NCBI RefSeq assembly: GCF_002999335.1
Contig: NW_020312081.1
Coordinates: 293,334-357,333, forward strand
Origin: Cyclospora cayetanensis
Lineage: Eukaryota > Apicomplexa > Conoidasida > Eucoccidiorida > Eimeriidae
Direction of reading: 5' to 3'
DNA: 64,000 nucleotides
The translations under genes were made by a program, and so were the position numbers. Positions 44,068 to 55,560 of the stretch are shown piece after piece (position 1 is the first letter of the stretch; the number at the start of each line of letters is the position of its first letter). Under the pieces are notes generated by a model, which saw nothing but the letters and a program-made list of their open reading frames with translations, did no database searches and was not told the origin of the DNA.

Positions 44068-47049
44068 CTGCCAGGGACTGCTGCTTCTTCTGGCAAAGAA
44101 ATATTCGCCTTTTGCTGCCGTTCCTGCTCCTTGTGCTGCTGGTGCTTTGAAGGGCCTGCTGGTGAGCAGGAGCAGCCAGACCCTCCACTCGCCCTCTTTA
44201 CGCTGAGCGGCTTTCAGATGCTTCTGCCCTAAAGCCGCGAATCAAACACTTGTTGCGGAGACATCCGCGGTGGGGCTGTTCTTGCCGCTGCTGCTGCCGC
44301 TGCAGCCGCTCCGGCTGCTGTGCTGGTCCTGCTGCCGCTGCATGCAGCCTCAGTATCCCCAGCGCAAAGAACGGTGGCATCGCTGCACGCCTTTCTTCCT
44401 GAGCTCTTCGTCGTCCGCTCCAAAATCACTGTTTTTTCGTTCTAGACAATGAAACGGAGTAGACTTCGAGTGATGAATCGCAATTCTAAAAGATCCCGTC
44501 TGTGCTTAGTGCCCCTCCCCATCGTAGCGGCTGCAAACGGCCACGGATCTGCTCTGTACACCTCCCCTTGTGCCGCTGGTACGGAAAACACATCGCAGTT
44601 AGATCTCGTATTCAGATCTAAGCCCATTCGAGACCAGTAGTGGCGAATCTTACGCTTCATACAGCGACCTACGAGGTGGCCCCTCTATGCGCAGGCGGTA
44701 CCCCCACTTACACTACTCCAGCTTGGGTATTCTAGAATGGCTTCATCCTCCATATTGAGCATTCGAAGATTAAAGAGTAGTTTTCATTAGGTATGATTTG
44801 CACAGCGGTTTAGACTATAAAGGCTGGGCTCTACCTTTCCCCTTTCTGACCGACCGCCTACACTGAAGCCCTACAACAAGGGGATCCAAGGCGCAACGCT
44901 CCATGTGAGATCTCCTTGTGGGAACAGTTTACCCCAGACCAAATACACACTTAATAGAAAGGTACTAAGTATTTACCAATATAGCGTCTTCCTTCCCCTG
45001 GGCGCGCCTCTCTGAGTTATCGACGTGAGGAGAAAAGGAATAGCTAGTGTCGTCGTACCTCCACCCTATAAGCATTCCCACCACCCTCTGATAGTTGCAT
45101 ATAGCATCTAACGCACATGCGAACGGCACTGCTCCTTCTTGTCTCGAACGTGCGGGACTACGAAATGACTAGAACAAACCAAATTGCCAAATCTACACTA
45201 CTTCTGATGGAAATACAACTAGTATAGTAGGCAGCGCTTAAGGGTGAAATAGCCCGTTACGTGTTCCCCTTCCCTTCAAACACACAGCTTCGTATTCCGT
45301 ACCTTGTTATCGAGAGCAACTGCACGCAGAACAGCGAAAGTGTACCCGTTCTCTTGCACACACCACAGTGAGGCAGAAACGCGAAAAGTGTCCAAACGAG
45401 AAGAGCGAAAAATGCGCATTAGCCCATAAAGAGGAATCAGAGGGGGGCAAAATACAGAGACTAGCCAAAAAAATGAGAGGGAGTGACCAACAAGATTGCG
45501 TCGGCGCGATGGCTTCCGATAGTTGGAGATATGGAATGTCTGGGCTCCGTTCTACGATAACATAGAAGAAAAGTAAATTGTCGGAAGAAAATCTGAACGC
45601 ACGCTAGTTCAATAGCGCTCTCGTGCCTCATTGAGCAATCTGTGCATGCCAGTACAGCCTCTGCCTGCACCACGGTCTATTCCGAAATCCCAAAGGGGCA
45701 CAAAGGAGAATGTAAGAACAATGGACTTGAGAGTGCCTGCGCATTAATCCGAGTACACAGAGCACCTCTACAATAATTCGGAAATTTTCAAGCAATATCC
45801 ATAGATGAATACAGCCTGCTGAAGCATGATCTGCGTTGAGGAGGGACATCTACCATGAGATGCAAGGAAAATCATCCACCGTGATACGCGTTGTTAATCT
45901 ACAAAGCTACAGCTTCTTTGGCAGACAGCAGAGCTGAAAACGCTTCCATATTAAGCACTAGAGTAGCGTTTGCATCATAAAGGAATACAGAATACTGTTG
46001 GCTTTTGTGCTAGATGCTGTATATACCTAGCCTTGAACTATTGAAGTGTTTTTGTTCTAGCTACTGCAGCTACGCGACCCCTGGGTGCCCCTCTGCCCTC
46101 AAACCGGGAACTCTAAAGGACAGCGGCAGTGGAAGAAGAGATTTTTAGGTAAAAACACACAGAAAGGTTTATGTCGCGTCTGTATTCAGCCCAGAGTTGA
46201 TTGACTTTCAATTGAGACCTTGGATGGAATGTTACATATTGATCGCTCTTCCTAGCGAGCTGCCTCCTTGCAATGCACGTACCCGTCGAAGCTCCCAATC
46301 TGATGGTAGAGCGTCAGCTAGGATGCGCAGTGTTACACCTTATCAGCGTTCACACCTAGTTGGATGCGGTATCTACCTCATGCTGCCATAAAATTGTTCC
46401 CTGTATTTTTACCGATCGGCTGAAAAACCTAAGATGTACAAACAAGCAAAATCAAACAATCAGCTCTTTGCTAGCTCTCATCTCAGATAAGGATACCAGT
46501 GAAGTGGAAAATGCCTAAATGTATTTTTGCCCGCTGTACGCTAGCTTATTTTGCAGGGTTCAGATGTACGCCAAGCGGGTTAAAGGCAAAAACACGCCTT
46601 ACAGCATGCTTGGTACTACCTATTTTTTACCGGTGCTCTATTTTCTTATTGCCCTCTAGCATCAGCAAGGGCAGGAAGGACACACTGCTGGACGAAGCCT
46701 TTTCTCTTTAAATCGCGACCTCCCCCAGTTCCCTAGCACCAGGACGTATGATGTTTCTGCAAGCCAACTGACCATCCATTGGTTCAGTTGCAAGCAATAA
46801 CAGTTGTGTGTTTATGTGGTTTAGCATTTGTTCGAGTGGACAAAATAGGTACGCAGAGTCATGGGTGTACACGTTGCCGACATCGGAACGAGACAGCGCC
46901 CGACACTCTGCTGCTGTTCCTGCGAGTTCTCATGAAAAAAACATTTCAGAATCAGTGTCATTTTTCTCAAGAAGGATGTTAGGCCCCATGTGTAAGCAGG
47001 GAGGGCTAAGGGTTTGATATGGCTCACGCTTCACTGTTTGCTCCAGTGC
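44068..47049. other. 3 kb gene-poor region; contains copy A of a 0.5-kb repeat
   Basis: Upstream of SF3B2. CAG-rich frames at 44198-44430 on both strands could be an upstream SF3B2 exon or untranslated sequence. Frames of 60-70 residues at 44449-44640, 46197-46391 and 46499-46711 (plus) are not supported by any motif. Triplet repeats almost disappear after 44650. The stretch holds copy A of the dispersed repeat (45440-45975). Confidence 0.45.
45440..45975. repeat. Dispersed repeat of about 0.5 kb, copy A
   Basis: Direct-orientation homology with 51715-52250. Shared blocks include CAGCCTCTGCCTGCACCA, TGATCTGCGTTGAGGA versus TAATCTGCGTTGAGGA, GATGCAAGGAAAATCATCCA and GAGAGTGCCTG. The minus strand encodes a frame starting at 45849 (MSLLNADHASAG) that aligns with the corresponding frame of copy B. 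Confidence 0.8.
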
Positions 47050-47847
47050 ATGCGCGTTTTGATGAAGCGCCGCTGCTGTGGAGGATCATTCGCTGTGAAG
47101 GCCTCCGTTTTCTTCTCCATGAAAACGTCTCAGAAGCACTACAAGAGTGGTAGAAGCTTGCTGCAGCAAGACACGAGAGCATTTCGAGTTTCCGTCGACA
47201 TGCTGTGGTCCGTCATGAGGGCTCCCACCGCCGGAGCAACTGCTGCTGCTGTTGCTACTGCCGCTCCCAAGTTTCCAGCAGCAGCAATAACAGCAGCAGG
47301 ATCAGTAAAGCGGCAGCTACGATACGGAATGTCCACACAGCAGCGGCACTTCAACTTCTTTGGCGGTTCAAAGCCGCAGACCGTTGTCGGTGAAGCAGGA
47401 GCTCCGAATGCCAGGGAAGCCGCAGCTTCAACGGCTGGGGATGCCGCTGCTGCACAAACTCCCAAAGACGCTGCGGGGAAGCCGGGCAGCAGCAGCACGA
47501 ACAAAAAGGGCGGACTATTCGCTGTCATGCGGTCGTCTGCTACACCGTCAGGAGCAGAAGAAAGCAAAACAGCAACCAAAGAAGCGGCTTCCCCATCAAA
47601 GGCTGAATCTTCCGACGACAAGACGGGCAGCAGCAGCAGCACCCCCAAGAAGCCGCGGGTGCCCCTGATGCAGCGGCTGAAATACTTTAGTTTTGGCTTC
47701 TTTGCCGCAGGAACGGCAGCTCTCGTTTTGTTGCAACAGCAAGTGGAGGACTGCAGCAGAGCAGCTCTACGCGCTGCAGCGGACGCAGCAGTCCGAATAT
47801 CAATGCTGGAAGACAAAATTAACCGAGTTCAGCAGCAACAGCAGTAG
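47050..47847 (+). CDS. Ala-rich protein with one hydrophobic segment, possibly mitochondrial
   Basis: This protein is not recognised. An open frame runs from ATG at 47050 (MRVLMKRRCCGG) to TAG at 47847, about 265 residues. A later ATG at 47200 (MLWSVMRAPTAG) is an alternative start. The N terminus is basic and low in acidic residues, consistent with organellar targeting. The middle is Ala/Ser/Lys/Thr-rich and disordered. Near residue 210 a basic segment (PLMQRLKYFSFGF) leads into a hydrophobic stretch (FAAGTAALVLLQQQ), then a helix with heptad character (AVRISMLEDKINRV) and a Gln tail. This is the layout of a small inner-membrane or assembly protein, by inference only. A possible downstream exon begins at 47962 (ARKLVATLCTVTNPEQLL) after a good acceptor, so the stop may be bypassed by splicing. 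Confidence 0.6.
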   Translation: MRVLMKRRCCGGSFAVKASVFFSMKTSQKHYKSGRSLLQQDTRAFRVSVDMLWSVMRAPTAGATAAAVATAAPKFPAAAITAAGSVKRQLRYGMSTQQRHFNFFGGSKPQTVVGEAGAPNAREAAASTAGDAAAAQTPKDAAGKPGSSSTNKKGGLFAVMRSSATPSGAEESKTATKEAASPSKAESSDDKTGSSSSTPKKPRVPLMQRLKYFSFGFFAAGTAALVLLQQQVEDCSRAALRAAADAAVRISMLEDKINRVQQQQQ

Positions 47848-48910
47848 CCACACAGAGAAGGCCCCTGCCGTTGCACCAGTGCTGCAAGTGCTTGAATGCC
47901 TTCGCAAAGCGTGTATCTGCAAGCTTCGAAATGAGTTTCGTGTCTCCCTTCCCCTTACAGGCCAGAAAACTCGTGGCGACCTTGTGTACCGTCACAAACC
48001 CCGAACAGCTACTGGACAGCCCTCTAGCTCGCCAAGGAGCTATTTTTTACAAGCGGTGGCTTGTGCTCGCGCTGCTACTCGAGGGAGGATGTCGGAGCGG
48101 CGGCGGTAAAAGCGCTAAGAGCTGCCGCGTCCCTTCTTCGTTGCACAGCCGCTACTGCCTTCACACGCTATAGAGAATTCCTAACGAGCTAGATGCGCTA
48201 GCCAGTGCCACCTGAGCTGGCCGGCAACAATGTCTCCTCTAATCTGCTTAAGGATTACTGTTTTGGTGACGGCTGGGTACGGCATCCAGCTGCAAGAGCA
48301 GTAGCTGCCGTTGTGGCTGCGTGAGTGACGACGTGCGCGAGCTGCGCTGCTCCAGGCGCAGCGGCTATTTCTTACTTAGCTAGCTAGAAAAGGAGTGCAG
48401 CAAGACGTTGTTCATGACTGGGGGTGAAAAGAAGCCCCCCAAGGAAGCAAAAGCGTGGTCTCCTCCTCGCTTTTACAACAGTCAAGAGCCACTAAGGCAG
48501 CAGCAATTACTGCTCAGGCAACAGCGAACAGACCGCTGCAACGCAACACATGCTGCAGCAGCGGCAACAAACTCGAGAAAAGCCGTTCGGCCCGACCACT
48601 GCTGCTGTGCCGCCCTCTGCGGTTTCACATAGATCTATGGTGATACAACTGCATAACGGAAAAGCAAGATCTTGAAGGCATAAATATATATATATATATA
48701 TATATATAAATGTAACTATATATATATATACACATTTATCCGTTCGCACACCGAAAGAGCTCCTGAAAGCAGCGTGGCGCCAAAGCTACTGGGCCCAACT
48801 GGCAGGAGCGTGCCCAGTTGCCTGCTGTTTTTTTCGACGCTGGCTGTGAGTGAAGCAATAGTTCTCCGCTGCTGCAATACAGACACAATTCCTGCCCGAG
48901 CTGCTGCAAC
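47848..48910. other. Intergenic; one possible exon and a TA tract
   Basis: A plausible exon at 47962-48106 (acceptor ccttacag, then LCTVTNPEQLLDSPLARQG) could belong to the preceding gene, but no matching donor was found. TA microsatellites lie at 48685-48732. The rest shows nothing recognisable. Confidence 0.4.
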
Positions 48911-50086
48911 TTAGTGCTTCCTCCTCTTTTCCAGATCGAAGGGTCTAGGTGGCATCGGCTGAGGCGTTTGTGCACTCTCTCTTCCTTGGTAGTACGCGCG
49001 ACCACTGCTTCCTTGACTTGCGCCTCCGGAAGCTGCTGCAGTGTCGGCAGCAAACACCTTCTTGCAGCTCCTCCTGGTCTTACTCTTGCGGCGACAGCAG
49101 CAGCTGCACGCGAGGCTGCAGCAGCGCATGAGCACTGCCCCAGACAGATACGCAGTGGCCAGAAGGAGAAGCAGGAGAAGAATCCGCCCATAGAAGTCAG
49201 TTGGCACTAGGGGCCGGAGGTGCGGCTGGTGTACATACACTGCAGCAAGGGCCGAATCGAGATGCTGGTTAGCCGATGCTGCCGTCTTTGCTACTGCGCT
49301 GCTGCCGGCACTGCGAGCCCACGCTGCTGCTGCCGTCGCATGCGGATGAATGTAAGTAAAGTAAAAGGCCTTGGTGGAGTCAACGTACGGCTCGACGTGG
49401 ACATACACCTTGTTCAGTTGCTCGGTGGTAGCCGTCGCAGCGGTGGCTGCCTGCTGCTGGGCTGCATCCCTCAAGGAAAGAGGCACTGCGGAGACCATAA
49501 CCTCAATCACAGCACGGTATATCTGCCCCATATCAGAGGCAAGCTCCGCGACTTTCTCTATAGTTCCTGAAGGCCAGCCATCTTGTTTCCCTTGCTTCTT
49601 CTGGTGCTGAAGCTGCGCTCGAAGCTTCTCTAACTCGTGGCGCAGATCCGTTGTTGCGACTCGCTGCTGGTGCTCCTGCTGCCGCAACTTGGCTTCCAGT
49701 TCTTCTTTCGTCGTGATCTCCTCGTTCAGCCGCATGCGCAGCGCTTCGCTCTGCTCCTTGCACGTCTGGTCCGGCTGCTGCTTGCTGCTGCATGTAGCCA
49801 TCGCCTCCTCGTGCTTCTGCCTAAAGGAAAGCAAATCGCGCTCTGCGTTGTCTGCTCTCTGCTCTGCATACGTGAGCTTCTTCTTGCAGACATCGCAATC
49901 ACCATCTTCTGCTCGTGCTGATGCCGCCGCTGCTGGCTGCTTGGGATGCTCTGATCCAGCGTCTTTATCCCCGCTAGTCGCACTTTTTGATGATTGAACA
50001 GCCACAGGAATCGCTGAGACGGCCCAAAATAGAGCCACCGAGAAGAGCAGCACAGGCAAGTGCCGCTTTCGCCATACTGCACACAT
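48911..50086 (-). CDS. Secretory type I membrane protein with coiled coil, single exon
   Basis: This protein is not recognised. The frame runs from ATG at 50086 to the stop at 48911, about 391 residues; the frame stays open upstream but without ATG. Residues 1-30 look like a signal peptide (basic WRKRH, then LPVLLFSVALFWAVSAI). An acidic linker and a CDVCKKKL motif are followed by a charged coiled coil at about residues 70-160 (AEQRADNAERDLLSF; EELEAKLRQQEHQQR). An Ala-rich helical region comes next, then a strong transmembrane segment at about 300-325 (ILLLLLLLATAYLSGAVLM), a cysteine cluster (CCSLACSCCC) suited to palmitoylation, and a basic, Pro-ending cytosolic tail (PQPMPPRPFDLEKRRK). 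Location in the secretory system or an apical organelle is inferred. Its partner and role are unknown. Confidence 0.72.
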   Translation of the reverse strand: MCAVWRKRHLPVLLFSVALFWAVSAIPVAVQSSKSATSGDKDAGSEHPKQPAAAASARAEDGDCDVCKKKLTYAEQRADNAERDLLSFRQKHEEAMATCSSKQQPDQTCKEQSEALRMRLNEEITTKEELEAKLRQQEHQQRVATTDLRHELEKLRAQLQHQKKQGKQDGWPSGTIEKVAELASDMGQIYRAVIEVMVSAVPLSLRDAAQQQAATAATATTEQLNKVYVHVEPYVDSTKAFYFTYIHPHATAAAAWARSAGSSAVAKTAASANQHLDSALAAVYVHQPHLRPLVPTDFYGRILLLLLLLATAYLSGAVLMRCCSLACSCCCRRKSKTRRSCKKVFAADTAAASGGASQGSSGRAYYQGRESAQTPQPMPPRPFDLEKRRKH

Positions 50087-53000
50087 CCTAGCGGTGAGTG
50101 TGAGCAAGCACCGCAAAAAACGGGCTGCTTGTGGCAGCAACACCTACAGCTGGAGCTGAAACACGACCCGCAGCAGCAACAAATGAAAACGGCCGAAGTT
50201 GATGCGGCAAAGGACCTGCACCAACACCCGCAGCAGCAGCAGTAGCAGCAGCAGCGGCTGCGGCAGGGCACAACGAGGTAACAGCAACACGCAAAGATGC
50301 AGTGTCTATCCTCTATTAGGCGCTAATGCGAGGCGTAACAACGTGAACCCATTCAAAAGAAAACTCAGAGTTGCCGTTCCACATGCTGCTGCCGCTGATG
50401 CAGATGCTACCCTCCCCCATAGCGCCACAGCCGCCGCTCCCGCTTCTCCGTCCAGCACAATGTTTCTGCAGGGGTACTGGCAAGCATGCCAGCAAATCCT
50501 CTGAGGTGCTGCGTAAGTTCCTTCCTAGTCACTAATTTGTCAATAGAGCAGACCAAAACGGTCCACAGTCCCTACACAGAGGTTTCTCGTCTTTCCCCGA
50601 AGCATGTCTAACAGACACAGCAAGGCCTCCTGTCTGGTGCGTGATCAAACAGTGGGGCGCTTTGTGTTGAGAAGTCTGGGATCTTTTCATAGTGCTGTAC
50701 TCGATACTAGAGGACTTTCTTGTCGGGCTGTGGATATATCGCGCGGAGACTTTGGTCAGTTCCCTAAAAAGCGTTCATGCAAACTCAGCCGAACAGGTTG
50801 TTCGCTGGACACTGTGTTAGTGGGCTTCTGGAGGAAAAGGTCTTGAAGGGCGCATTAGTAGGCCTTGCTGGCAGTAAATCAGTCTGTTGAATGCATTTAG
50901 CGATGCTTGGTATGTGCGCTGCTTGGCTGGGGAGTGTAGGCGGCGGTGCTGGGGCTGATAGGTATCTTAACCGGAAGCGACGACTAGGTGCAAGCAAAGG
51001 GGTGGTAACATGGGGGATTGCACGGTCAAGAAGCTTCCATTTCGCACTATCCTCTGTCGCGCGGCTTCTCGTCGGTGGAAAGCAGGGTCAACTACTAAGA
51101 GAAAAGCCCATGGTAGAGGGCTACTCGTGGATTTTTTTTGGCTGGGCTGTTGATGTATCTAATTTGTCGCATTTCAAAGCTAGCTCACTACAACCAGAAG
51201 CATTGCTGTGCGTGCGCGCGCTGGTGGCTATATGCAACTAGCTGTGAATGACAAGAATGTACGGCACGTACAAACACGCACATAGTATAACGCTCCATTA
51301 AAAAGGCCCCGTAGGGAGACACTTAGCTCCGTACACGATGCAAACCTAATAACGTTACTGCATATTTCTTAAGACAGTCCTTTGCCTCCCCTGGCCGCAT
51401 CCTTCAGACTTCCCCACGTGCCAGTAGAGGGGCAGTTTGGGTGCATGGAACTGCACGTAGGCACTCTTAGCGTATATTGACAGTTGTGACACTGAGAGTC
51501 TATCACACACGCACGCTATACAGTGTCTTCTCGCAGCAAGCTGACGCTACTCCGCGATGCTTGAAATATACGAGCAGACAAGCAGATTAGTAAACTTTTT
51601 AGGAATTCTGTTCAAAGGTAGTACTGCGGTGGACAATGTTTCAGGGTAGCTTACCCCTCCGTGCCCTTACGCCTCATTTCAGAGCACATGCACTCACCAA
51701 CCGCTGAAGTGAGATTGGGGGAGAAAATTGCACACACACTAGCCAACAACGAACGAGAGACTAAACCAACGAGATTGCGGCGGCGCGATGGCTCTCAGTA
51801 GTCGGAGCCATGGAATGTCTGGGCCTCGTTATACGATAACGCACAAGCCAATTAAAATGTCGAGAAAAAATCTGAACACAACACACTAGTTCAACAACTC
51901 ATTCGCTTCGAAGAGCAATATCTGCATGCTAGCACAGCCTCTGCCTGCACCATGGTCTACTCCAAAATCCCAAAGGGCACAAGGAAGGTTGCAGGAATAA
52001 CGTATTTGAGAGTGCCTGTGCGTAAATCCGAGTGCACAGAGCACCTTAACAATAATAATTCGGAGATTGTCAAACAATGTCCGTAGAAGAATGTTGCTAG
52101 CTCGAGCATAATCTGCGTTGAGGACGGACAATTACCATGCGATGCAAGGAAAATCATCCACTGTGGTGAGCGTTGTTAACCAGGCAGAGCCAGAGCTTCT
52201 TTCGCAGACAGAAAAGCCGAAAAGGCTTCCAGGTGAAGAACGGCGGCTGGTAATTCCGGCCTGATTCCGCCAGAAATTCCCATCTAATGTGTCATCCGCA
52301 CTCAATAGCTCTGAAGCCCAACACCCCGACGGCTCCCTGTGGATCCTCCGTCGTTCGCCGGTCACTTCATTATGCGGCAATGTCTGCGAATCGTTTGGGG
52401 GGTTCAGACTTCTTTCGGAAGCCAATATTGCTAGGTCTATAGCATCTCCAGCTATTAGGAATTTCGAGCGAGTTAGAAGGAGCACTGCTTCGTGAGGGAA
52501 CTGCAAACAAGACACGTTGAAAGTGTTCCTCGTAAAGCTTGCTGATCTGCCAGGACCAAACTTTCAGGCCCACAACATTAAGCCAACATTCGTTAACTAT
52601 GCTTGCTTAGAGGCCACCCCTTTTTTGCTCGATTTTTGCTGGATCTGGCTGTATTATTGTAGTCGAGGCACGGAACCACAAAAACATTCTTGTTCTAATG
52701 AACGTCGAAAACGTCCGTGCCTGCGCAATACCCCTGCTTATCCCGCAATAGCTGAAGCACACGACGTTGTTGCTGGAGGTGCGCTTGAACAATTCGTTTT
52801 ACCACTATGGTGTCGCTGCAAGTTGCTGTCCGCTTTCCTTTACGGGCCACGTATATCCGAAGTAGCCTGCCGCTGCACTCTAGCTGGGGCTTAACAGGTA
52901 CGAGTCAGAGACAGGTGTACTTGAGCTTGTGAGCGCGAGTGTAAAACGCCCTTCTGGGCCTGGCACCAGGGAGAATGGGGATATGTGAGAAGGTGGTTGC

Positions 53001-53229
53001 TATTTAAAATGGCTAGTATATTGTTAATGTGCATGACTTGCAGTCAATTTGCAGTTTACTTCAACAGCATGAGGCTTTGGGAACTTCTGCTCCACAATCG
53101 TTTTGTTTAGGTACTTAACGCTCCGCATTAGCGGCTTTTTCCGCCCTGTTTTGGCACCAACACCGATTTATGCCCGAAGGCGCTTGTCGATGGCTGCACT
53201 TCGCTTGTTTTAAACATATCATATGTCTG
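50087..53229. other. 3.1 kb gene-poor region; contains copy B of the 0.5-kb repeat
   Basis: Frames of 80-125 residues occur at 50604-50846, 50891-51241 and 52517-52894 (plus) and 52132-52515 (minus). The last (ASERSLNPPNDSQTLPHNE) overlaps the end of repeat copy B and looks protein-like, but no start or splice site could be proven. Base composition is more even than elsewhere and CAG tracts are nearly absent after 50500. Confidence 0.45.
51715..52250. repeat. Dispersed repeat of about 0.5 kb, copy B
   Basis: Direct repeat of 45440-45975 at a distance of about 6.28 kb, by eye roughly three quarters identical with small indels. The minus strand holds the frame starting at 52131 (MSVLNADYARAS), similar to MSLLNADHASAG of copy A over about 55 residues. 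A 3-bp indel (AATAATAATTCGG versus AATAATTCGG) keeps the frame. Confidence 0.8.
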
Positions 53230-53496
53230 TCACTCAAACTCTTTAGCATGCTGTGGAGGCATCCGGTACTGCTGAACATAGCTCATGACTGACCCACGAT
53301 ATACCTTAATACGGTAAGCTGGACGACCAGCCGGCGGCCAATCTGCTGGAAGCTCGTCACTACTTAGCATATCCACGATCTCCCTGGCATTTTCCATTCC
53401 TGCTATTTCTTGGATTGGGTTCAACGGATCTCGTCTCCCCAATGTAGAAGCGGTTGCAGAGCCAGTAGGAAGGGATGCCTGCTCGGGGCCTCTCAT
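53230..53496 (-). CDS. Small ORF or terminal exon, unrecognised
   Basis: 88 residues from an ATG at 53496 to TGA at 53230. The composition is protein-like rather than repeat-driven (IQEIAGMENAREIVDMLSSD; RIKVYRGSVMSYVQQYRMP). It could be a small gene or the last exon of a gene whose other exons are the frames at 53976-54227 and 54572-55132. An AG lies directly upstream (gcagtag|g), so an acceptor is possible. No family is known to me. Confidence 0.4.
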   Translation of the reverse strand: MRGPEQASLPTGSATASTLGRRDPLNPIQEIAGMENAREIVDMLSSDELPADWPPAGRPAYRIKVYRGSVMSYVQQYRMPPQHAKEFE

Positions 53497-53975
53497 CCTA
53501 CTGCACTGTTAAGCCACAACTGCATGGAGATTCTGAATTACCTTCTTTAGACACCGACCAGCCGGATTCACAAGGAGAAAATGAGAGTCAATTATGAAGC
53601 CAGGAACTTGCTTCTTTCTAGCACCTCTTCTCATCCTAACGTCCACAGCGCTCAAGTATGGGCACATGCACGCCTTCCTTTAGGTCACTTTAGGCATACC
53701 TAAGAAAACATCATGGTGCATGCACAAATTGGAGTCCTAGACTACACTTATGAAAACGATCCCCCCCCAGTTAAAGCGACAATTAACTGCTTTAGCCCTC
53801 CTAATCCTTGCGTTTTGCCGCCCGTCAACAAACTTGAGTCTTTGGGCCTGAACCTTTAAGTGAGCATGCAAATTTTCCCCGGCCTCCTTGGATAACGAGT
53901 CCCCTTCACATCCGGTGATAATAGCGCAAGTAATACTTGTCCATCAATGTAAGCTTGAATCAGCGCAGAATTCGC

Positions 53976-55560
53976 TCATTTTGGGTCCATAACTACGGCT
54001 CTATCCTCACTGGACCCCTTCACTGCGCTGCAGCCTGTTCGAAGGCCTTTGCTCCCCCAGTGCGCCTGCTTTGGTTCTTCAGGCAGCCTGGCTAAGCTGG
54101 GCTCACTCTCTTTACTTACGGTTTTGGGATTTTGCACGCCCTCGGAGTTCCGGTGTATATGACTCACTTTCCCATAATAGAGGTAGATGCGTTGTTGGGG
54201 CTTAACTACGGATGCCTGGGAGCGCAAGTTACCTGTGGCCTTCTTTTATCGTTGATCATACACTGTAGGCTAGGGCCGGTTGACACAACCCCTGACAATC
54301 TTACGCGCAAAATCCCGATTTGGCTTTTCGTGTTCAGTCGAAGACGCAGGTGTTGCGCTCATCGCTGATGTAGCCTTCCAAGCTGCAATTACATACTTTC
54401 TACCACTCTACAGTATGTTCAGATAAGAACTAGTAAAGAAAAAGCCAGTTGGTTTGTTTGATAGTATATTTTACCTGTTACATAATACGAATACCTCGAA
54501 AGCAGAAAGTGTAATGGTTTGGGCGCGTGGTATAGATGCTGTGGGCAGCAGGCAGCGATTGCTGGGAGTGCTCAGGGTGCACCTGCTCGCACCTTAGGTA
54601 TCTCATTATCTTCATATCGGCATATCTGAGGGGTGCGGGCACTGAAGGAAGTGAGTTCTCTTGAGAAACTCAACAAATTTTGAAATTTTGTACTGCGTCT
54701 GGAGATGAGTGTCTGCGTGCGCGGATCGTAAATTGAGCATTGCAAATGCGTCCTGGTGTATGGAGCATCAAAACTCCACAGTGCTTGAGATATACGAGTA
54801 AGCGAGTCGAATGGCCAAATTTTCGATAACATTTTATCACTAAAAGAAGTAGCAGAACGTGCTAGATTGTTGCTAAGCTCAGTACAGCTACAAACTTGGC
54901 TACAGGAAGGTGTCGTGCGCCAAAGGAAGCTACTTCTTGTTCCTTGTCCAAGCTTCCCCTTCACAGTGAGCTGTTTACGAAGGGCTCCTCTATGGGGCCC
55001 AAGCGGGTAAACCTGCACACTCCCGGCATTCGTACGAAGTCTAACGGTGTAACTTGAATCACAAGAAGCACACAGAGTGACCCTGCTGCTCTGGAACAAC
55101 TGGCACACACGAATGTCCAAGTCATGGATCAAACCGTTTCAAAAAAGCAGCTGAATATAACCCCTGTAGGATAAGTAACGCTGCTTGAGAGCAGCCACGC
55201 CCGCTACAGGCACCCAGCTGTCAGCTCGCTCACTCCGCTGCCCACTGAGTTCCCCCCAAGCACACTATCTTGATGAGTCTCCACCCTCATGAGTGCCTCT
55301 TTTGTTGAAACGGAAGAGTAGAGAGGGGGAGAGCGGACGGGGGAGGGTTGGTTTTGCGCTGTGGGGCCGCAGCCGACAGGACGAACATACCCCAGGTCCT
55401 CTATCGCTCTCTTTTCGTATGGTGCTGCAGATGCGGCTATTTGTGTAGATTCGCGCATAATAGCCGCTTTCACACCCAGAAGCAATGAGGCAACGAGCGT
55501 AAAGGCTCTGTGTATGACATTGGGGGTGCAGGATTCCACAGCTGAAGCAAAAGATGCCAG
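53976..55560 (-). other. Coding-like segments of an unresolved minus-strand gene
   Basis: Three long frames without ATG starts follow one another: about 55217-55551 (hydrophobic FTLVASLLLGVKAAIM near its start, like a signal peptide), 54572-55132 (186 residues without a stop in sequence of ordinary composition, e.g. FSDKMLSKIWPFDSLTRI) and 53976-54227 (KPQQRIYLYYGKVSHIHRN). Together with 53230-53496 they may be exons of one secreted protein, but donor and acceptor phases could not be reconciled. Confidence 0.35.

Noticed and set aside
45440..52250. The two 0.5-kb repeats as LTRs of a retrotransposon
   Set aside because: The sequence between them contains ordinary single-exon genes and no visible reverse transcriptase, integrase or gag motif; the copies are also too diverged for a young element.
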